Positions 43,432 to 54,662 of a stretch of DNA of 64,000 nt are shown one piece after another. Made by a program: the position numbers and the translations under genes. The DNA is taken from the NCBI GenBank assembly GCA_963682055.1, contig OY821741.1, positions 2,549,501 through 2,613,500 of the forward strand, in the 5' to 3' direction. This DNA is from Primula veris. Its lineage: Eukaryota > Streptophyta > Magnoliopsida > Ericales > Primulaceae. Position 1 is the stretch's first letter, and every line of letters starts with the position of its first letter. The notes under the pieces were generated by a model that worked only from the letters and a program-made list of their open reading frames with translations, had not been told where the DNA came from and did not search any database.

Positions 43432-46137
43432 ATGAAATCTTATAAAGAGATTGATGTGAATGGATTATTTCCAGATGAATTCAAGAGATATCTTACGAAG
43501 GAGAAGTATGTGTGTAAATCATATTTTGATGATAGAGATATTTTGTATTCGGAATTTGAGAATGGTGGTAATTTCATTTTAGAGAGTAAGTTATAAGTCT
43601 CTTATATAATATCTTTTACTTGTAGTTTCTCCTTTTTTTGTCCTTTTTTGTTTCGTTATTTGTTTCTCGTATGAGTATTATATTAATATCGACAATACGA
43701 CTCTTTATTTGTCTATTGTTTTATATTTTAACAGAAATTGACTTCAATTACCGGGGGATCTGCCTCATTCAGTTTTGGAGAGCGGAAGAAGTAGTTGTAA
43801 ATGGTGAGAAGGGATTTCTACTTACTATTCGCAACCAACCTTTTGTGGTCAGAGGAGGTTTCTTTCATTACAAACTTTTTAACTATCGAATGAAGATGCA
43901 TGATGTCATCGTCAATGGTGATTCAGCGATTGGCCGTGTGTTTCGGAATAACAGGATGGAATTTACTCCAGATGTATCATATTACTCCAACGAAGAATAC
44001 CCCCAACGGGATATAGCCCTATCTTGCCATATTAAATCATCTCTTGTTCTTCCGTGGCATGATTTGTCTGGGGGCGTTGTTGGCGCGATTGAGTTTGTTA
44101 CAGATTATAATCATTTAGCAGCCTTACACAATGTTCTGTCGAGTGCGCTGGTTTGTATCTTACCCTCGGATAAATTATGGAGACACTTTTTATTTAGCAT
44201 TAGACATGATTAAATGAATTTAGTTGTTTAGTTTTATCCTTATATTTAACTATCATCTCATTTTCTCTACAGTGTAGAAAGGCACTATATTCGGATTGTT
44301 GTAAATCTCTACGTGGGCAAGTAAGTGACGACTTTAAGCATAGTACTGTTTGATTATGCAATATATGATTTATTTAATTTATCTTTTTGAAGTCTATTGA
44401 TTAATTTGCAACATTTGTATCATCAAGTATGATTTGGAGAAGGATTCGCTCATTAGCGCTGTGTCCGAGATCAAGGAGGTGATTAGCGCTGTGTCCGAGA
44501 TCAAGGAGGTGATTAGCGCTGTGTCCCAAACTTGGATGTTATGCAAACACTGTAATTATTTGAGTGCTGCCAAAAGATATGCTGAAGTACTAGATGTGGG
44601 TTCCCTATTTTTGAGTTACCAAAGCTATTATAAACTGCAAAAAGGTGAAGGAGTTGTTGGCAAGGTAGCAGAGTCGTCTCATAGTTTGGTGTATTGTGAA
44701 GACGTCTCTAAATTCAGCATTACTGAGTATCCATTAGCTCACTTAGCACGCAATAGTGAAATCTCGGCTTCATTTGCAATCTGCTTGAAGTCTAATCAGA
44801 CTGGAGATCAAGTTTATGTTATAGAGTTTTTCCTACTCCCAGATTATGTTAGAGGTAATAACTTCGGCGAAACACTTGTTCCTATGCTTAAAACAATGAG
44901 GCAGTGTTTCAAAACATTTAAGTTTGCATTTGGAGCAGAAATGGGAGACAGTTTATCTGTCCAAGTAATTGATGCCAGTTTATCAGAAAGAATTGAAACC
45001 CTTGAAATTGGTGGGTTAGATCTAATGGATGATCATTTAGCAACTCCAGATTCAGTTAACAATGGGAAAGATGTAGTTAATACTACTGAACAAAGAGATC
45101 TTGAAACAACTTTATTTGATAAACAATGCAAAAGTTTTGCGGTTTCTCGTGATACAAAGGCAGACAATCTAGCTATTGGTGTATCAAATACGGTAGTTTT
45201 ACAACAACCTGAACAAAGAGGCAATGTGGAAAATATGGTGAGTGACATCGATGAAAGGAACATTCAAATAGATGCTCAAAATTATGCAGATAATCCAGGT
45301 AGAGATTTAGCAGGTGGTGTCATAAATGTTGTTCACATCGACGAAACTGGTTTCAGCTTTTCAGAGGAATGTATAAGTACCCTATTAAATTTATCAAGCC
45401 GGAGAGGTGGAATTGACATTAGTCTAGAGGAACTAATGCAAGTTGCTGGTATGAAACGTGATGATGCTGCCGGAAAGTTAGACGGTTAGTATTTATTTTT
45501 CTAAAGGATAAATAACCAGAAACTCTCTTTTCCCAACTTATTCAACTTTTAATCCTATCAATTTTTTAAAAGTAAAACTCAAATAAGTTCAAAACAAAGG
45601 AGAAAACAAACATTGGCCTTTTACTAAATCGAGAGAAGCACTTGGTATCTATCTCATTATTTATCAACTATTACGAAAGCAAGAATGTCAATGTATTTTC
45701 TTATGATTGTTGTTCATTTTGCAGTGAGCATATCTACGTTTAAGCGTGCATGTACGCATCATGGTATCCCTAGGTGGCCACCTCGCAAGAGAAACATAGA
45801 CAATCAGTCTTGTTCTAGTATTTGTACTTCAACTTGTAGAAGAAAAACTCGGAAGCTCTCTGCTCCCGCTGTGCAGAACCAAAGTCCTGTGAAAATAAAA
45901 GCAAAATATAAAGATTCTTTCATTAAATTTGATATCTCAGCTTCTTCCGGGATTGACGTGCTTCATTACCAAGTGTCAAAGAGGCTAAAACTAGTGGCGG
46001 GAGATTACACTATTAAGTATCAAGATGAAGATAATGACTGGATCATAATAGCATGCGACGATGACCTGGGTGACTACATTTCTAGCCCAACTTTACTGGG
46101 GAAAAATAATCTGGTCATATCAGTTGAGCGCGTTTAG
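43432..46137 (+). CDS. NIN-like protein (NLP) transcription factor, copy 3 (five exons)
   Basis: Proposed exons are 43432-43585, 43735-44150, 44273-44320, 44428-45484 and 45725-46137, giving 695 aa. Boundaries match copy 2 exactly in phase. The order is a short N-terminus, GAF-like region (FWRAEEVVVNGEKGFLL; EFTPDVSYYS; LQKGEGVVGKV), RWP-RK split by intron 4, and PB1. Exon 4 contains an in-frame 30-bp tandem duplication (SAVSEIKEVI repeated, 44446-44520) that copy 2 lacks. In the recognition region this copy keeps the usual Gly (HHGIPRWPP) but has CT where its sisters have CR, and Phe for Leu in STFKR. PB1 has SF for VC near its start and an OPCA of CDDDLGDY. It looks functional. Confidence 0.82.
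44446..44526 (+). repeat. 30-bp coding tandem repeat in NLP copy 3 exon 4
   Basis: The unit ATTAGCGCTGTGTCCGAGAT plus CAAGGAGGTG occurs twice, followed by a third partial copy, adding SAVSEIKEVI to the protein. Copy 2 has one unit, with different sequence after it (IREVVYSQTW). Confidence 0.9.
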
Positions 46138-46792
46138 CAACATTCTGACCGTAGTTTCCCAAGTTTTTTTTATTTGAAGAGTAAATGAATCGTATATTGA
46201 TAAGTGGAGAGTTTCCCAAGTTATCAAATATTTCTTGGGTTCTATTGTGTATTTAAGAATAATCTATATGTCCTTGTTATACATTGTAATCTGAAGTTAT
46301 GATTTTTCAATATTCGTTATGTTTCCCAACAAGCAGTAATTTATTCATAACTCTTTTAGATTACACAAAAATGGGAAAAAATAAATACCATCGGGTTGTT
46401 GATGTCAAATTCACTATTCGAGAAAGCATTTTTTATTGCAGGCTCTAGCAGGCACTATTTTGGGGAATCATGAATATCAAAGGAGAAAATAATTAAAAAA
46501 ATTCTTGGTTTTCTTCTGCTCATTTGTTAATCTATCAAATCTGAATGATTTTGATCAGTTTTTAGGATAAATCTTAAAAGTTAGATGGCATTTTCCGGCC
46601 CTAGTACATAAAATTACCAAGTTACGGGTTCTAGCAAAAACCCGAAAGGAAAAAACAACATTTTAGAACAATATTGTTTATAAAGTAGACGATAGCCAGA
46701 ATGATTATCACCAACAACATAAGAATACTTCCCATTGAAACACTTGTTTTTGTATGTTAGAATTGACAGTATAATAATACGCCCGTAACTTT
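46138..46792. other. Convergent 3' region of NLP, copy 3
   Basis: This is duplicated 3' flank, as in the other units. About 28 bp (GGCAACCATAGTACTAATAA region) are deleted near 46660. The short minus frame here is not a gene. Confidence 0.5.
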
Positions 46793-46827
46793 TCAACAGA
46801 ATCTGATCGGTGAAATTTCCTCGTATA
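46793..46827 (-). pseudogene. F-box protein, copy 3: last ~11 codons only
   Basis: The F-box stop (46793-46795) and about 11 preceding codons are recognisable. At about 46827 the sequence switches to GAACCCTATGGGAGCCTA, a P-block-type repeat. The rest of the gene is gone. Confidence 0.8.
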
Positions 46828-47460
46828 GAACCCTATGGGAGCCTAACCTAAACTAGAATTTCCTCGGTGAAATTTTTTCTATTTTCAACAAATTAGAATT
46901 TGATAAATTAAAAACAAATTGTACAACATACTAAAAATCCAAATAAAAATATAGAACCCTATGGGAGCCTACCCTAAACTTAAATATTAATCAAAATTAA
47001 TTTTTTTTTAATCTATTTGACACAATTTTATGCAAACGGTTTGTGAACCAGTCATATAGCCTGACTGTTCCCTAGTAATCACCATAAATAACTAAATAAA
47101 TATACTCATTCCCACACATCAATTCATCTATCAAACTATACTTTTATAACAATAAAATATCATATTACTTCTTATATACGATTATTAATTTACTATATTC
47201 ATTCCATCTTATATACGAACAACAATCCCGAATACATATATATATATATATATACACACACAGCGATACAGATTCATAAATAGACCAAAAAAAGTATAAA
47301 AAAAATGAATAAAAATAAAAAGAGACAGATAGAGACCTTGAAATGATAAGAAAAGTTGGGATCATCGCAACCCCATTGAGGTTGAAGATCAGTTACATTC
47401 TCCATCTCACCACTTATGCTTAACAAATAGTTCACCATCTTCTCTCTCTCTCTCTCACTC
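46828..47460. repeat. Mosaic of P-block, Helitron and spacer fragments
   Basis: The part 46828-47010 carries two GAACCCTATGGGAGCCTAxCCTAAACT units like those at 8300-8450. The part 47078-47208 matches the interior of the Helitron-like element (3620-3745). From 47209 the sequence matches 5290-5500. Each switch is abrupt, so this is a patchwork of deletion junctions. No gene is visible. Confidence 0.55.
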
Positions 47461-48090
47461 GGGGGATTCTTTATTACATATGAGAATTACTTCTGAGTAT
47501 AAGGGACCTGGGATTGCAGCAATCCCACGTCTATGTGTCCCTGGAATTTTTTTTTTTTTTTTTTTTTTGTCTGTGATTTTGTTTTTTTAGGATAAAATTG
47601 AGGATAAATGTAGTGGTAGAGTGATGTTGATTTGAGAAAAATATATATTAATTTGATATACGAACGAGTTTGATGGTTGATGGTCGATGGTTATGGTTTT
47701 TTTTGGATAAAATTGAAGAAGTTTTTTTTTTTTAGATTGAGAGTTTTTTTTTTTTTTGTTAAAATTGGGGATAATTGTAGTGGTAAAGTGACGTTGATTT
47801 GATAAAAAAATATATTAACTTGATATATGAAGTAGTTTGATGGTTGATGGTTATAGTTTTTTTTTTTTGATAAAATTGGAAAAGTTTTTGAATAAAATTG
47901 GAAAAGTTTTTAGGTAAAATTGGGGAATTTTTTAATATACCAAAACGAAATAAAAAAAACAAAATTACAGACAAGACAAAACAAAACAAAACAAAACAAA
48001 AAAAAAAAAAAAAAATTTCAAGTGACACGTAGTCGTGGGATTGCTGCATATACTCAGAAATAATTCCCATATGTAATAAAGAATCCCCCC
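47461..48090. mobile_element. TIR transposon-like element with ~65-bp terminal inverted repeats
   Basis: The left end GGGGGATTCTTTATTACATA is matched in inverted orientation at the right end (TATGTAATAAAGAATCCCCC). The similarity extends inward through the GGGATTGCAGCAATCCCACG region for about 65 bp. The interior (about 500 bp) holds two diverged direct copies of a segment with GATGGTTGATGGT and TTTTTTGGATAAAATTG. No transposase frame is seen. It interrupts a CT-rich repeat, which hides the target duplication, so the superfamily is uncertain. Confidence 0.7.
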
Positions 48091-48380
48091 TCTAACTCTG
48101 TATCTCTCTCTCTCTAAAACTCTGTATCTATCTACTCTATCTGATTCTATTCAGCGACCTCCTTTTTTTTTTTTTTTTCTTTTTCTTCAAAAATAAAATG
48201 TATTTATTAAATATTATCAAAACATACCATACAAACAAATTATTCCCAAAACAGACCAAAATAGAAAAAAAAATATATTTCTCCTCTCTCTCCTCCCTCT
48301 TTCTAAATCATTATTATTATTTAATGTTAAAATGACTTCTAAACCGAAAAAAATAAAATTATAACAAAAAATTTAAAAAA
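48091..48380. other. CT-rich repeat and AT-rich DNA
   Basis: CTCTCTCTAAAACTCTGTAT units continue on the far side of the TIR element, followed by poly(T) and AT-rich sequence. No gene is visible. Confidence 0.5.
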
Positions 48381-48384
48381 TTAA

Positions 48385-49150
48385 AAAAAGTCGAGAACCC
48401 GAAAAAACCCAAAAAATACTGGAAAAACATTTAAAAAAGTCGGGAACCAGAAAAAATCCAAAAAAATGTTAAAAAAAATAAAAAACCAATAAAAATCCAA
48501 ATTCACAAAAAAATAAAAAAAGTTCAAAAAAGTCGAGAATCCGAAAAAACCCAAAAAATGCTGGAAAAACCTTTTAAAAAGTCGGGAACCCGAAAAAGCC
48601 CAACAAATGGTTAAAAAAAGTAAAAAAAACAAAGAAAAATCCAAAATCACAAAAAGAATGAAAAAAGTTCACAAAAATTGAGAACCCGAAAAAACCAAAA
48701 AAATGCTGAAAAAACCATTAAAAAGTCGGGAACCCGAAAAAACTCCAAAAAAGTGGTAAAAAATAAAAAAAAAACCAATAAAAATCCAAATTCACAAAAA
48801 TATATAAAAATAAAGTTCAGAAAAGTCGAGAATCCGAAAAAAGCCCAAAAATATGGTAAAAAACAAAAAAAAAACAAGAAAATTACAAAATTACAAAAAA
48901 AATGAAAAAAGTTCAAAAAAGTCGAGAATTCAAAAAAAGCCAAAATATGCTGAACAAACTTTTAAAAAAGTCGGTAACCGAAAAAACCCAAAAAATAGGT
49001 AAAAAAATTCAAAAAATATCCAAAATCACAAAAAAATGAAAAAAGTTCAAAAAATTCGAGAACCCGAAAAAACCCAAAAAAGGTTGGAAAAACCTTTTAA
49101 AAAGCCGGTAACCCGAAAAAGCCCAAAAAATGGTTAAAAAAAGTAAAAAA
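48385..49150. repeat. A-rich tandem array, ~145-bp units
   Basis: Five to six diverged units each contain AAAAAAGTCGAGAA.CCGAAA, AAAAAAGTCGGGAACCCGAA and CCAAAATCACAAAAAAATGA words, spaced about 145 bp apart. The Phe-rich and Lys-rich open frames across this region are by-products of the A-richness. Confidence 0.75.
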
Positions 49151-49159
49151 ACAAAAAAG

Positions 49160-50165
49160 TGTATAAATTGTGTGTTGTGTATGCATGTATTAAATAATAT
49201 GTATAAATAATATATTGTGTATGCCCGTATTAAAAAACATGTATAAATTGTGTGTTGTGTATGTATGTATTAAATAATATGTATAAATAATGTATTGTGT
49301 ATGCCCGTATTAAAAAACATGTATAAATTATGTATTGTGTATGCCTGTATTAAAGAGTATGTATAAAAAGTGTATTGTGTATGAATAATAAGAAGAAAAA
49401 AATTGACAGTGTCAATGGATACAGAATGTATTGTGTATGACTGTATTAAAGAGCGTGTTTAAACAATGTATTGTGTATGTCTGTATTAAAAAGCCTATAT
49501 AAAATATGTATTGTGTATGCTTGTATTAAAGAGCATGTATAAATAGTGTATTGTGTATGCCCGTATTAAAAAAACATATATAAACTGTGTATTATGTATG
49601 TTTGTATTAAATAGCATGTATAAATAATGTTTTGTGCATTCCTGTATTAAAAAATATGTATAAACCGTGTATTGTGTATGCGTGTATTAAAGAGCATATA
49701 TAAAATATGTATTGTGTATGCATGTATTAAAGAGCATGTATAAATAGTGTATTGTGTATGTCCGTATTAAAAAACATGTATAAACCGTGTATTGTGTATG
49801 TCTGTATTAAAGAGCATTCATAAATAATGTATTGTGTATGCCCGTATTAAAAAAACATGTATAAACTGTGTATTGTGTATGCATGTATTAAATAGCATGT
49901 ATAAAATATGTATTATGTATGACTGTATTAAAGAACATGTATAAATAGTGTATTGTGTATGCCTGTATTAAAGAATATGTATAAAAAATGTATTGTTTAT
50001 GCCTGTATTAAACAATATGTATAAAAGTGTATTGTGTATGAATAATAACAAAAACATAAAAAATGGACAATGTCAATGGATAAATAATATATTGTGTATA
50101 TCTGTATTAAAAAGCGTGTATAAATAATGTATTGTGTATGCCTGTATTAAAAAGCATGTTTAAAG
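49160..50165. repeat. Minisatellite array, ~40-bp units, ~25 copies
   Basis: The unit is close to TGTATAAATAATGTATTGTG followed by TATGCCTGTATTAAAAAGCA. Two diverged inserts with GAATAATAA...TGTCAATGGATA (about 49383 and 50039) break the array about 655 bp apart, which suggests a higher-order repeat. Spacers are not unique, so this is not a CRISPR array. Confidence 0.88.
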
Positions 50166-50609
50166 AATTGGTAATTTTAAAAACAAGTAGAAAACACAAT
50201 CAGATTAAAAACAAAACAAAAATCCAAATAAATGTAATCATCTACATACTTGATATCTAGAGCACAAAAAAAATACTATGTAAGAAATTCTAAAGATTTA
50301 ACCTAGTTATAATTGAGTTTTACGATAAAAACAAAACAAAAAAAGTGAAAATGGAAAAGGGGTTCAGAAACCACTGGTTCTGGTATAACTGGTACGGAGA
50401 TGGGTCTAGATGATGATTTTATTGGGGGAATGAGTTTTGATCGGACAGTGGAGATTGAGGTTAAAGTAGGAGTGTGGGAAAAATGGAGGGTTGGGATTGA
50501 GGAGGTGGTGACGGGATCGGAGATGGAGGGAGGTGCGGCGGGAGGTGATGGAGATAGGTGGCGGAGAGAGGAGGGCAAATGTTGTAGTTGACATTTTTGT
50601 ATGTGTGTG

Positions 50610-50646
<37 letters not shown>

Positions 50647-50780
50647 CTATTAAAAAAATATAAATTATTTAGTATTTATAATTTTAATTAGTTGTATGTT
50701 TTGGGAATAAAGTGTTGGGGTGTAATTTTTTGGTAATTAGTTTAAAATAGTTGTATCTTTTGGTAATTTTCCCTTTTTTT
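50166..50780. other. Unassigned intergenic DNA
   Basis: A GC-richer island at 50390-50590 (GGAGGTGCGGCGGGAGGTGA-like) has short open frames on both strands, none recognisable; it may be a captured gene scrap. A (TA)n/(GA)n tract lies at 50610-50645. Nothing else is seen. Confidence 0.4.
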
Positions 50781-51610
50781 TATTAGGGCCAGGTTTACTC
50801 GGCCCGGGTCCGTTCGTTTCCGTTTGATTTTTTACAAAACCGAAACAAAGAGCAGATTTTTTCGGTTTCGGTGTTTTTATTTTTTGAACCGAACCGAATC
50901 GATTTTTTTCGGTCTTATTTCGGTTTTTTCCGGTTATTTTTGTTTTTTCGGTCTTTTTCATTTTTTCCGGTTTTTCGGCTTTTTTTGGGGTTCTATGTAA
51001 ACCGAAACCGACCCGAAAATTTTCGGTTTTGGTGTTTTTCGGTTCGGTTTTTCAGGGTTTTCGCTCCGCTCTACTTTTTATTAGTAAGTATATTATTGGG
51101 AAAATAAAGTTTATTCGTTTTTACCCCTATAGTTTAGTTATTCTTTCGATCGGATATTTATTTTCCACGTGTTTCAATTTAGTCCTCGTTAATGTGGAAG
51201 TTTTCCCCTTTTGTTTTTTATTGGAAAAAAAAAATAGAGAGATCCATTTTGATTCTCATAGTACTTTTTCTAACTTTTTATTATTGAGAAAAAAAAGATT
51301 TATTCGTTTTGATCACTATACTTTAATTATTGTTTCGATTGGATCTCCATTTTTCAGGTGTTTCAGTTTGGTACTCCTTAATATGGAAGTTCCCCCCTTC
51401 CTCCCTCCCTCCTCCCTCCTCCTCCTCCTCTTTTATTGGAAAAAATAGGGTGATCTATTTTGATTCTGAAAGTACTTTTTCTTACTTTTTATTATTGAGA
51501 AAAAGAAAGATTTATTCGTTTTGATCACTGTACTTTAATTATTGTTTCGATTGGATCTCCATTTTCTAGGTGTTTCAGTTTGGTACTCGTTACTGTTTTT
51601 TTTTTTTTTA
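50781..51610. repeat. CGGTTTCGG block and ~190-bp tandem units, copy 4
   Basis: Same organisation as 5620-6500. The poly(C) site is here a CCCTCCCTCC-type pyrimidine tract at 51393-51431. Confidence 0.65.
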
Positions 51611-51636
51611 CATACGTACCATAAAGAAACAACAAT

Positions 51637-51830
51637 CGCTACAAAATAATGTTTGATTTAGTGAGGTCAAAAACTGTCAAAAACATGTCACTAATTTAAA
51701 AAACGGTCACAAATCTGTCATAAATTGACTAAACTGTCACAAAACCGTCACAAAAACCGTCGCTAATAAACTCGTAACAAAAAATACCGTTAATAATCCC
51801 GTCGCTATTTGAGTATTTTTTTTTATAGTG
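51637..51830. mobile_element. CACTA-type MITE, copy 3
   Basis: The ends CGCTACAAAA...TTTTATAGTG are flanked by AAT (51634-51636, 51831-51833), at the same site as copy 2, so insertion predates the divergence of units 2 and 4. At 194 bp it is longer than copy 2 (175 bp), with an additional internal ATTGACTAAACTGTCACAAA segment. Confidence 0.78.
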
Positions 51831-51979
51831 AATATTACGTAAACATATATCATATATAATGCCGTAAATGTTTCCAACCATTATAAGTACATTATAAGTG
51901 GGACTACCTGTACTTCAATTCACTCCAGGAAAAAAAATATACCACACATAAGTGGAATTTTCATACTATACTTGTTTTG

Positions 51980-52468
51980 CTATCCCACAAGCACAATGAT
52001 GCTTTCTTGCTCCTCTCCGGGGATTGTTGAATCAACCGATTCGATTTCTACTTGAGGAGCCTCTTCTTCGTCCGGTTCTTCCTCTTGTTGCACACATGTG
52101 CAGATAAGTGGTTTTAGCGATTTAATAGACAGATAAAGCCAAGTAAGGATTCGCTTGCTGTAACTTACAAGCAAGTCGAGCCAAGGAGAAACGAGTAGTA
52201 TTATAATGTAAAGAGTAAAGAACCTTGGTGGCTGCCAGAAGAGCGAACATAGCAACAATAGAGCAAACGGATATAAAAAATCCCTGGGTTTGAAGTGGAT
52301 CGAGTTCGATGTTTTGACAATAATCTTGGCGGAAACGAAGAGACAAAACAATGACATGGTTGCAAGAAAAAACAACAAGGGGTATGGCTTGATGGACTCG
52401 ATGAAATGAGAGTACATTATGAGGATATGCGGGAAAAAAAGCCTTAAATCGACATTGAAAGACACCAT
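51980..52468 (-). CDS. Small membrane protein with acidic tail, subfamily I (TM-I) copy 4
   Basis: An open frame of 162 aa from the ATG at 52466-52468 to a stop at 51980. It differs from copy 1 by few residues (HFIESIKPYP for HFIEPVIKPNP, one residue shorter, and STIPGEEQESIIVLVG at the end). Hydrophobic segments, basic stretch and acidic tail are all kept. Frame conservation between this copy and copy 1, 45 kb away, supports a coding role. Function is unknown. The 5' flank carries a truncated CACTA MITE. Confidence 0.65.
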   Translation of the reverse strand: MVSFNVDLRLFFPHILIMYSHFIESIKPYPLLFFLATMSLFCLFVSAKIIVKTSNSIHFKPRDFLYPFALLLLCSLFWQPPRFFTLYIIILLVSPWLDLLVSYSKRILTWLYLSIKSLKPLICTCVQQEEEPDEEEAPQVEIESVDSTIPGEEQESIIVLVG

Positions 52469-52642
52469 TTTGGAGGAAAGAGAGAGTATATGCACAAATG
52501 AGAAGGTGTTTTTATATATATATATATATTGAGAAATTAGAAGTAAAGTGAAGAAGCAAAAATAAAAAATATCAAAGAGTCCAATGTATAGTCCAACTGT
52601 ATTATAATTTGTAAAAAGCTCAAAATTGTAAAAAAGGTTTAT

Positions 52643-52751
52643 TACTACAAAATAATTTTTGATTTAGTGAGAGTTAAAAGCTGTCACAAGTCTGTCGCAA
52701 ATTGACTAAACTGTTACAAAACCGTCATAAATTGACTAAACTGTCACAAAC
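52643..52751. mobile_element. CACTA-type MITE fragment at inversion breakpoint (left)
   Basis: It starts TACTACAAAATAA after TAT (as in copy 1 at 7304) and stops after CTGTCACAAA, where it joins CCTTGATTAACATGTTG, the inverted S/R segment. The complementary piece lies inverted at 56982-57124. Confidence 0.65.
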
Positions 52752-53651
52752 CTTGATTAACATGTTGAAAGAAACAATAGTTTCTTAAAATAAATACTTG
52801 GACGTGTTTTCTAATTAGTTAGGTTTTTTCTTAAATTTTTAGTTTTAATATACTTATAGAGACTAGTTATATTTCTCTTAAAAGTTTTTATTTTTTATAG
52901 AGGCTAGTTATATTTTTTCTGAACTAGGCCCAGCTGTTGTTTTCTATATCAAGAGTATTAAGTGAGAAATGCTTTTTAAATCATGTGTATTTTTATTTTT
53001 TACCACATTTTTCACCGCATGTTATAAATTGTTAGTTAAATATAAAACATCATCTAGCATATTATATTCTCTCCATTTTATCGACCATTGTACAGGAATA
53101 AATAATCCTATGAGGGATATAGCGTTTGTTTGTAAGTTATTTACATGAATATAAACATTAAACGATTAGTTTTCGCATCTTAATGTTAATCACATGCGTA
53201 AACTATATAGAATTAGAGCGACATACCTTGAGCTATGGTGTTGAGATTTATGATCGGTAACCGGTTTTTCTCTCTTGTCCTTTATTATATTCTACAAACC
53301 CTCTATGATTGAATAAGGGGTAAAATACAAGAGTTTCTATTTTTTTTTATAAACAGAGACAGGATCTCTTTCCACATAACACTCTCACATTCATCCATTT
53401 TAATAGTCATATTCTAATTATAACTCTAAGTGTAAATAATTAAATGATTAGTCAATCAAACCCAAAATATATGACCAATGTCCATATATAAATTCTAAAT
53501 AATATATTTTTCAAAAAATATATGACATAAACCCTATATAACTAATGAACCTTTGAACCTTTTGAACTTCTAATAATCCTTAAGTGGAGAGGTTCAAACT
53601 AATAGCAAAACATAGACCTTTGACTTCTTTAACATTTTCTAATATTGATAA

Positions 53652-53874
53652 GGGTAAATTAGTCTTTAGTGACCTGGGTTTTGGCCTATTTTAGGATAAG
53701 TGACCTAAATTTTTTTAATTTCGGTTTTGTGACCTAAGTTTAACTCTGTTAGCAATTTAGTGACCTGCCACCCTATTTTTCAAAAAAAAAAACATATTTC
53801 TTGCTAAAAAAACTAAAATACCCTCAGATTTTGAAGGAAAATTTCAGTTTGTTTTCCCTCCAATTGTATATACA

Positions 53875-53934
<60 letters not shown>

Positions 53935-54662
53935 ACTTATATCTATACACCTCCCACTCTCTCTCTCACACACCTCTCCCTCTCTCTCACTAACTCATCA
54001 AAATGTATTGCTTTATATTGGACCAAGAAGTGATAATACAGGTGTGAGAGACCGATTCTCTACCTTCTTTGTTCTTTATGAAGTTATTAATTATTCTTTT
54101 TTAATCTATTTTCCGCAATTTCTTGTTATTTGCAGACACCAATTGATTAGACAGCAAATATATATTCAGAGAGTACGGAAAAAGAAGATATTCAAACAGT
54201 AGTTTTTTTTTTGTTTTTTTTTTTTTTTGAAACAAAACAGTAGCTTTATTCACTGGTGTTGTAACTTCCATTTTTGGAAAACGGATAAAAACAAAACAAC
54301 AACACTCGCAAGTTTCTACAGTTTTACCATGTATTTTTTCGTACTAACAATACATTTTGATGAGTTAGTGAGAGAGAGGGAGAGGTGTGTGAGAGAGAGG
54401 GTGGAGGTGTATAGATATAGGTGTGATATATATATATGGCTGTATATACAATTGGAAGGAAAACAAACTGAAATTTCCTTCCAAAATATGAAGGTATTTT
54501 AGTCATTTTAGCAAGAAATATGTTTTTTTTTCGAAAAATAGGGTGACAGGTCACTAAATTGCTAACAGAGTTAAACTTAGGTCACAAAACCGAAATTAAA
54601 AAAATTTAGGTCACTTATCCTAAAATAGGCCAAAACCCAGGTCACTAAAGACTAATTTACCC
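53652..54662. mobile_element. Mutator-like (MULE) non-autonomous element with >300-bp TIRs
   Basis: The element starts GGGTAAATTAGTCTTTAGTG and ends with its inverse. It is flanked by the 9-bp direct repeat TATTGATAA (53643-53651, 54663-54671), and the empty site (AATATTGATAATGAC in inverse) is seen at 16280 and 40585. The left arm spans about 53652-54010 and the right about 54348-54662. They match throughout, including a TA run that is much longer on the left. The ~340-bp core has an acceptor-like TTATTTGCAG and may be captured gene sequence. No transposase is present. Confidence 0.88.
53877..53931. repeat. (TA)n microsatellite inside MULE TIR
   Basis: About 55 bp of TA repeats in the left arm. 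The right arm has only about 12 bp at the corresponding place, so it expanded after insertion. Confidence 0.9.

Noticed and set aside
48381..48943. Phe-rich and Lys-rich open frames
   Set aside because: They are translations of the A-rich tandem array, with no conservation beyond the DNA repeat.
49160..50165. Regular repeats resembling a CRISPR array
   Set aside because: There are no unique spacers of constant length, and the context is a plant nuclear genome. It is a minisatellite.
50303..50594. Pro/Ser-rich frames on the minus strand in a GC-richer island
   Set aside because: No family is recognised, the frames overlap in two phases, and there is no sister copy to test conservation. Mentioned only as a possible gene scrap.
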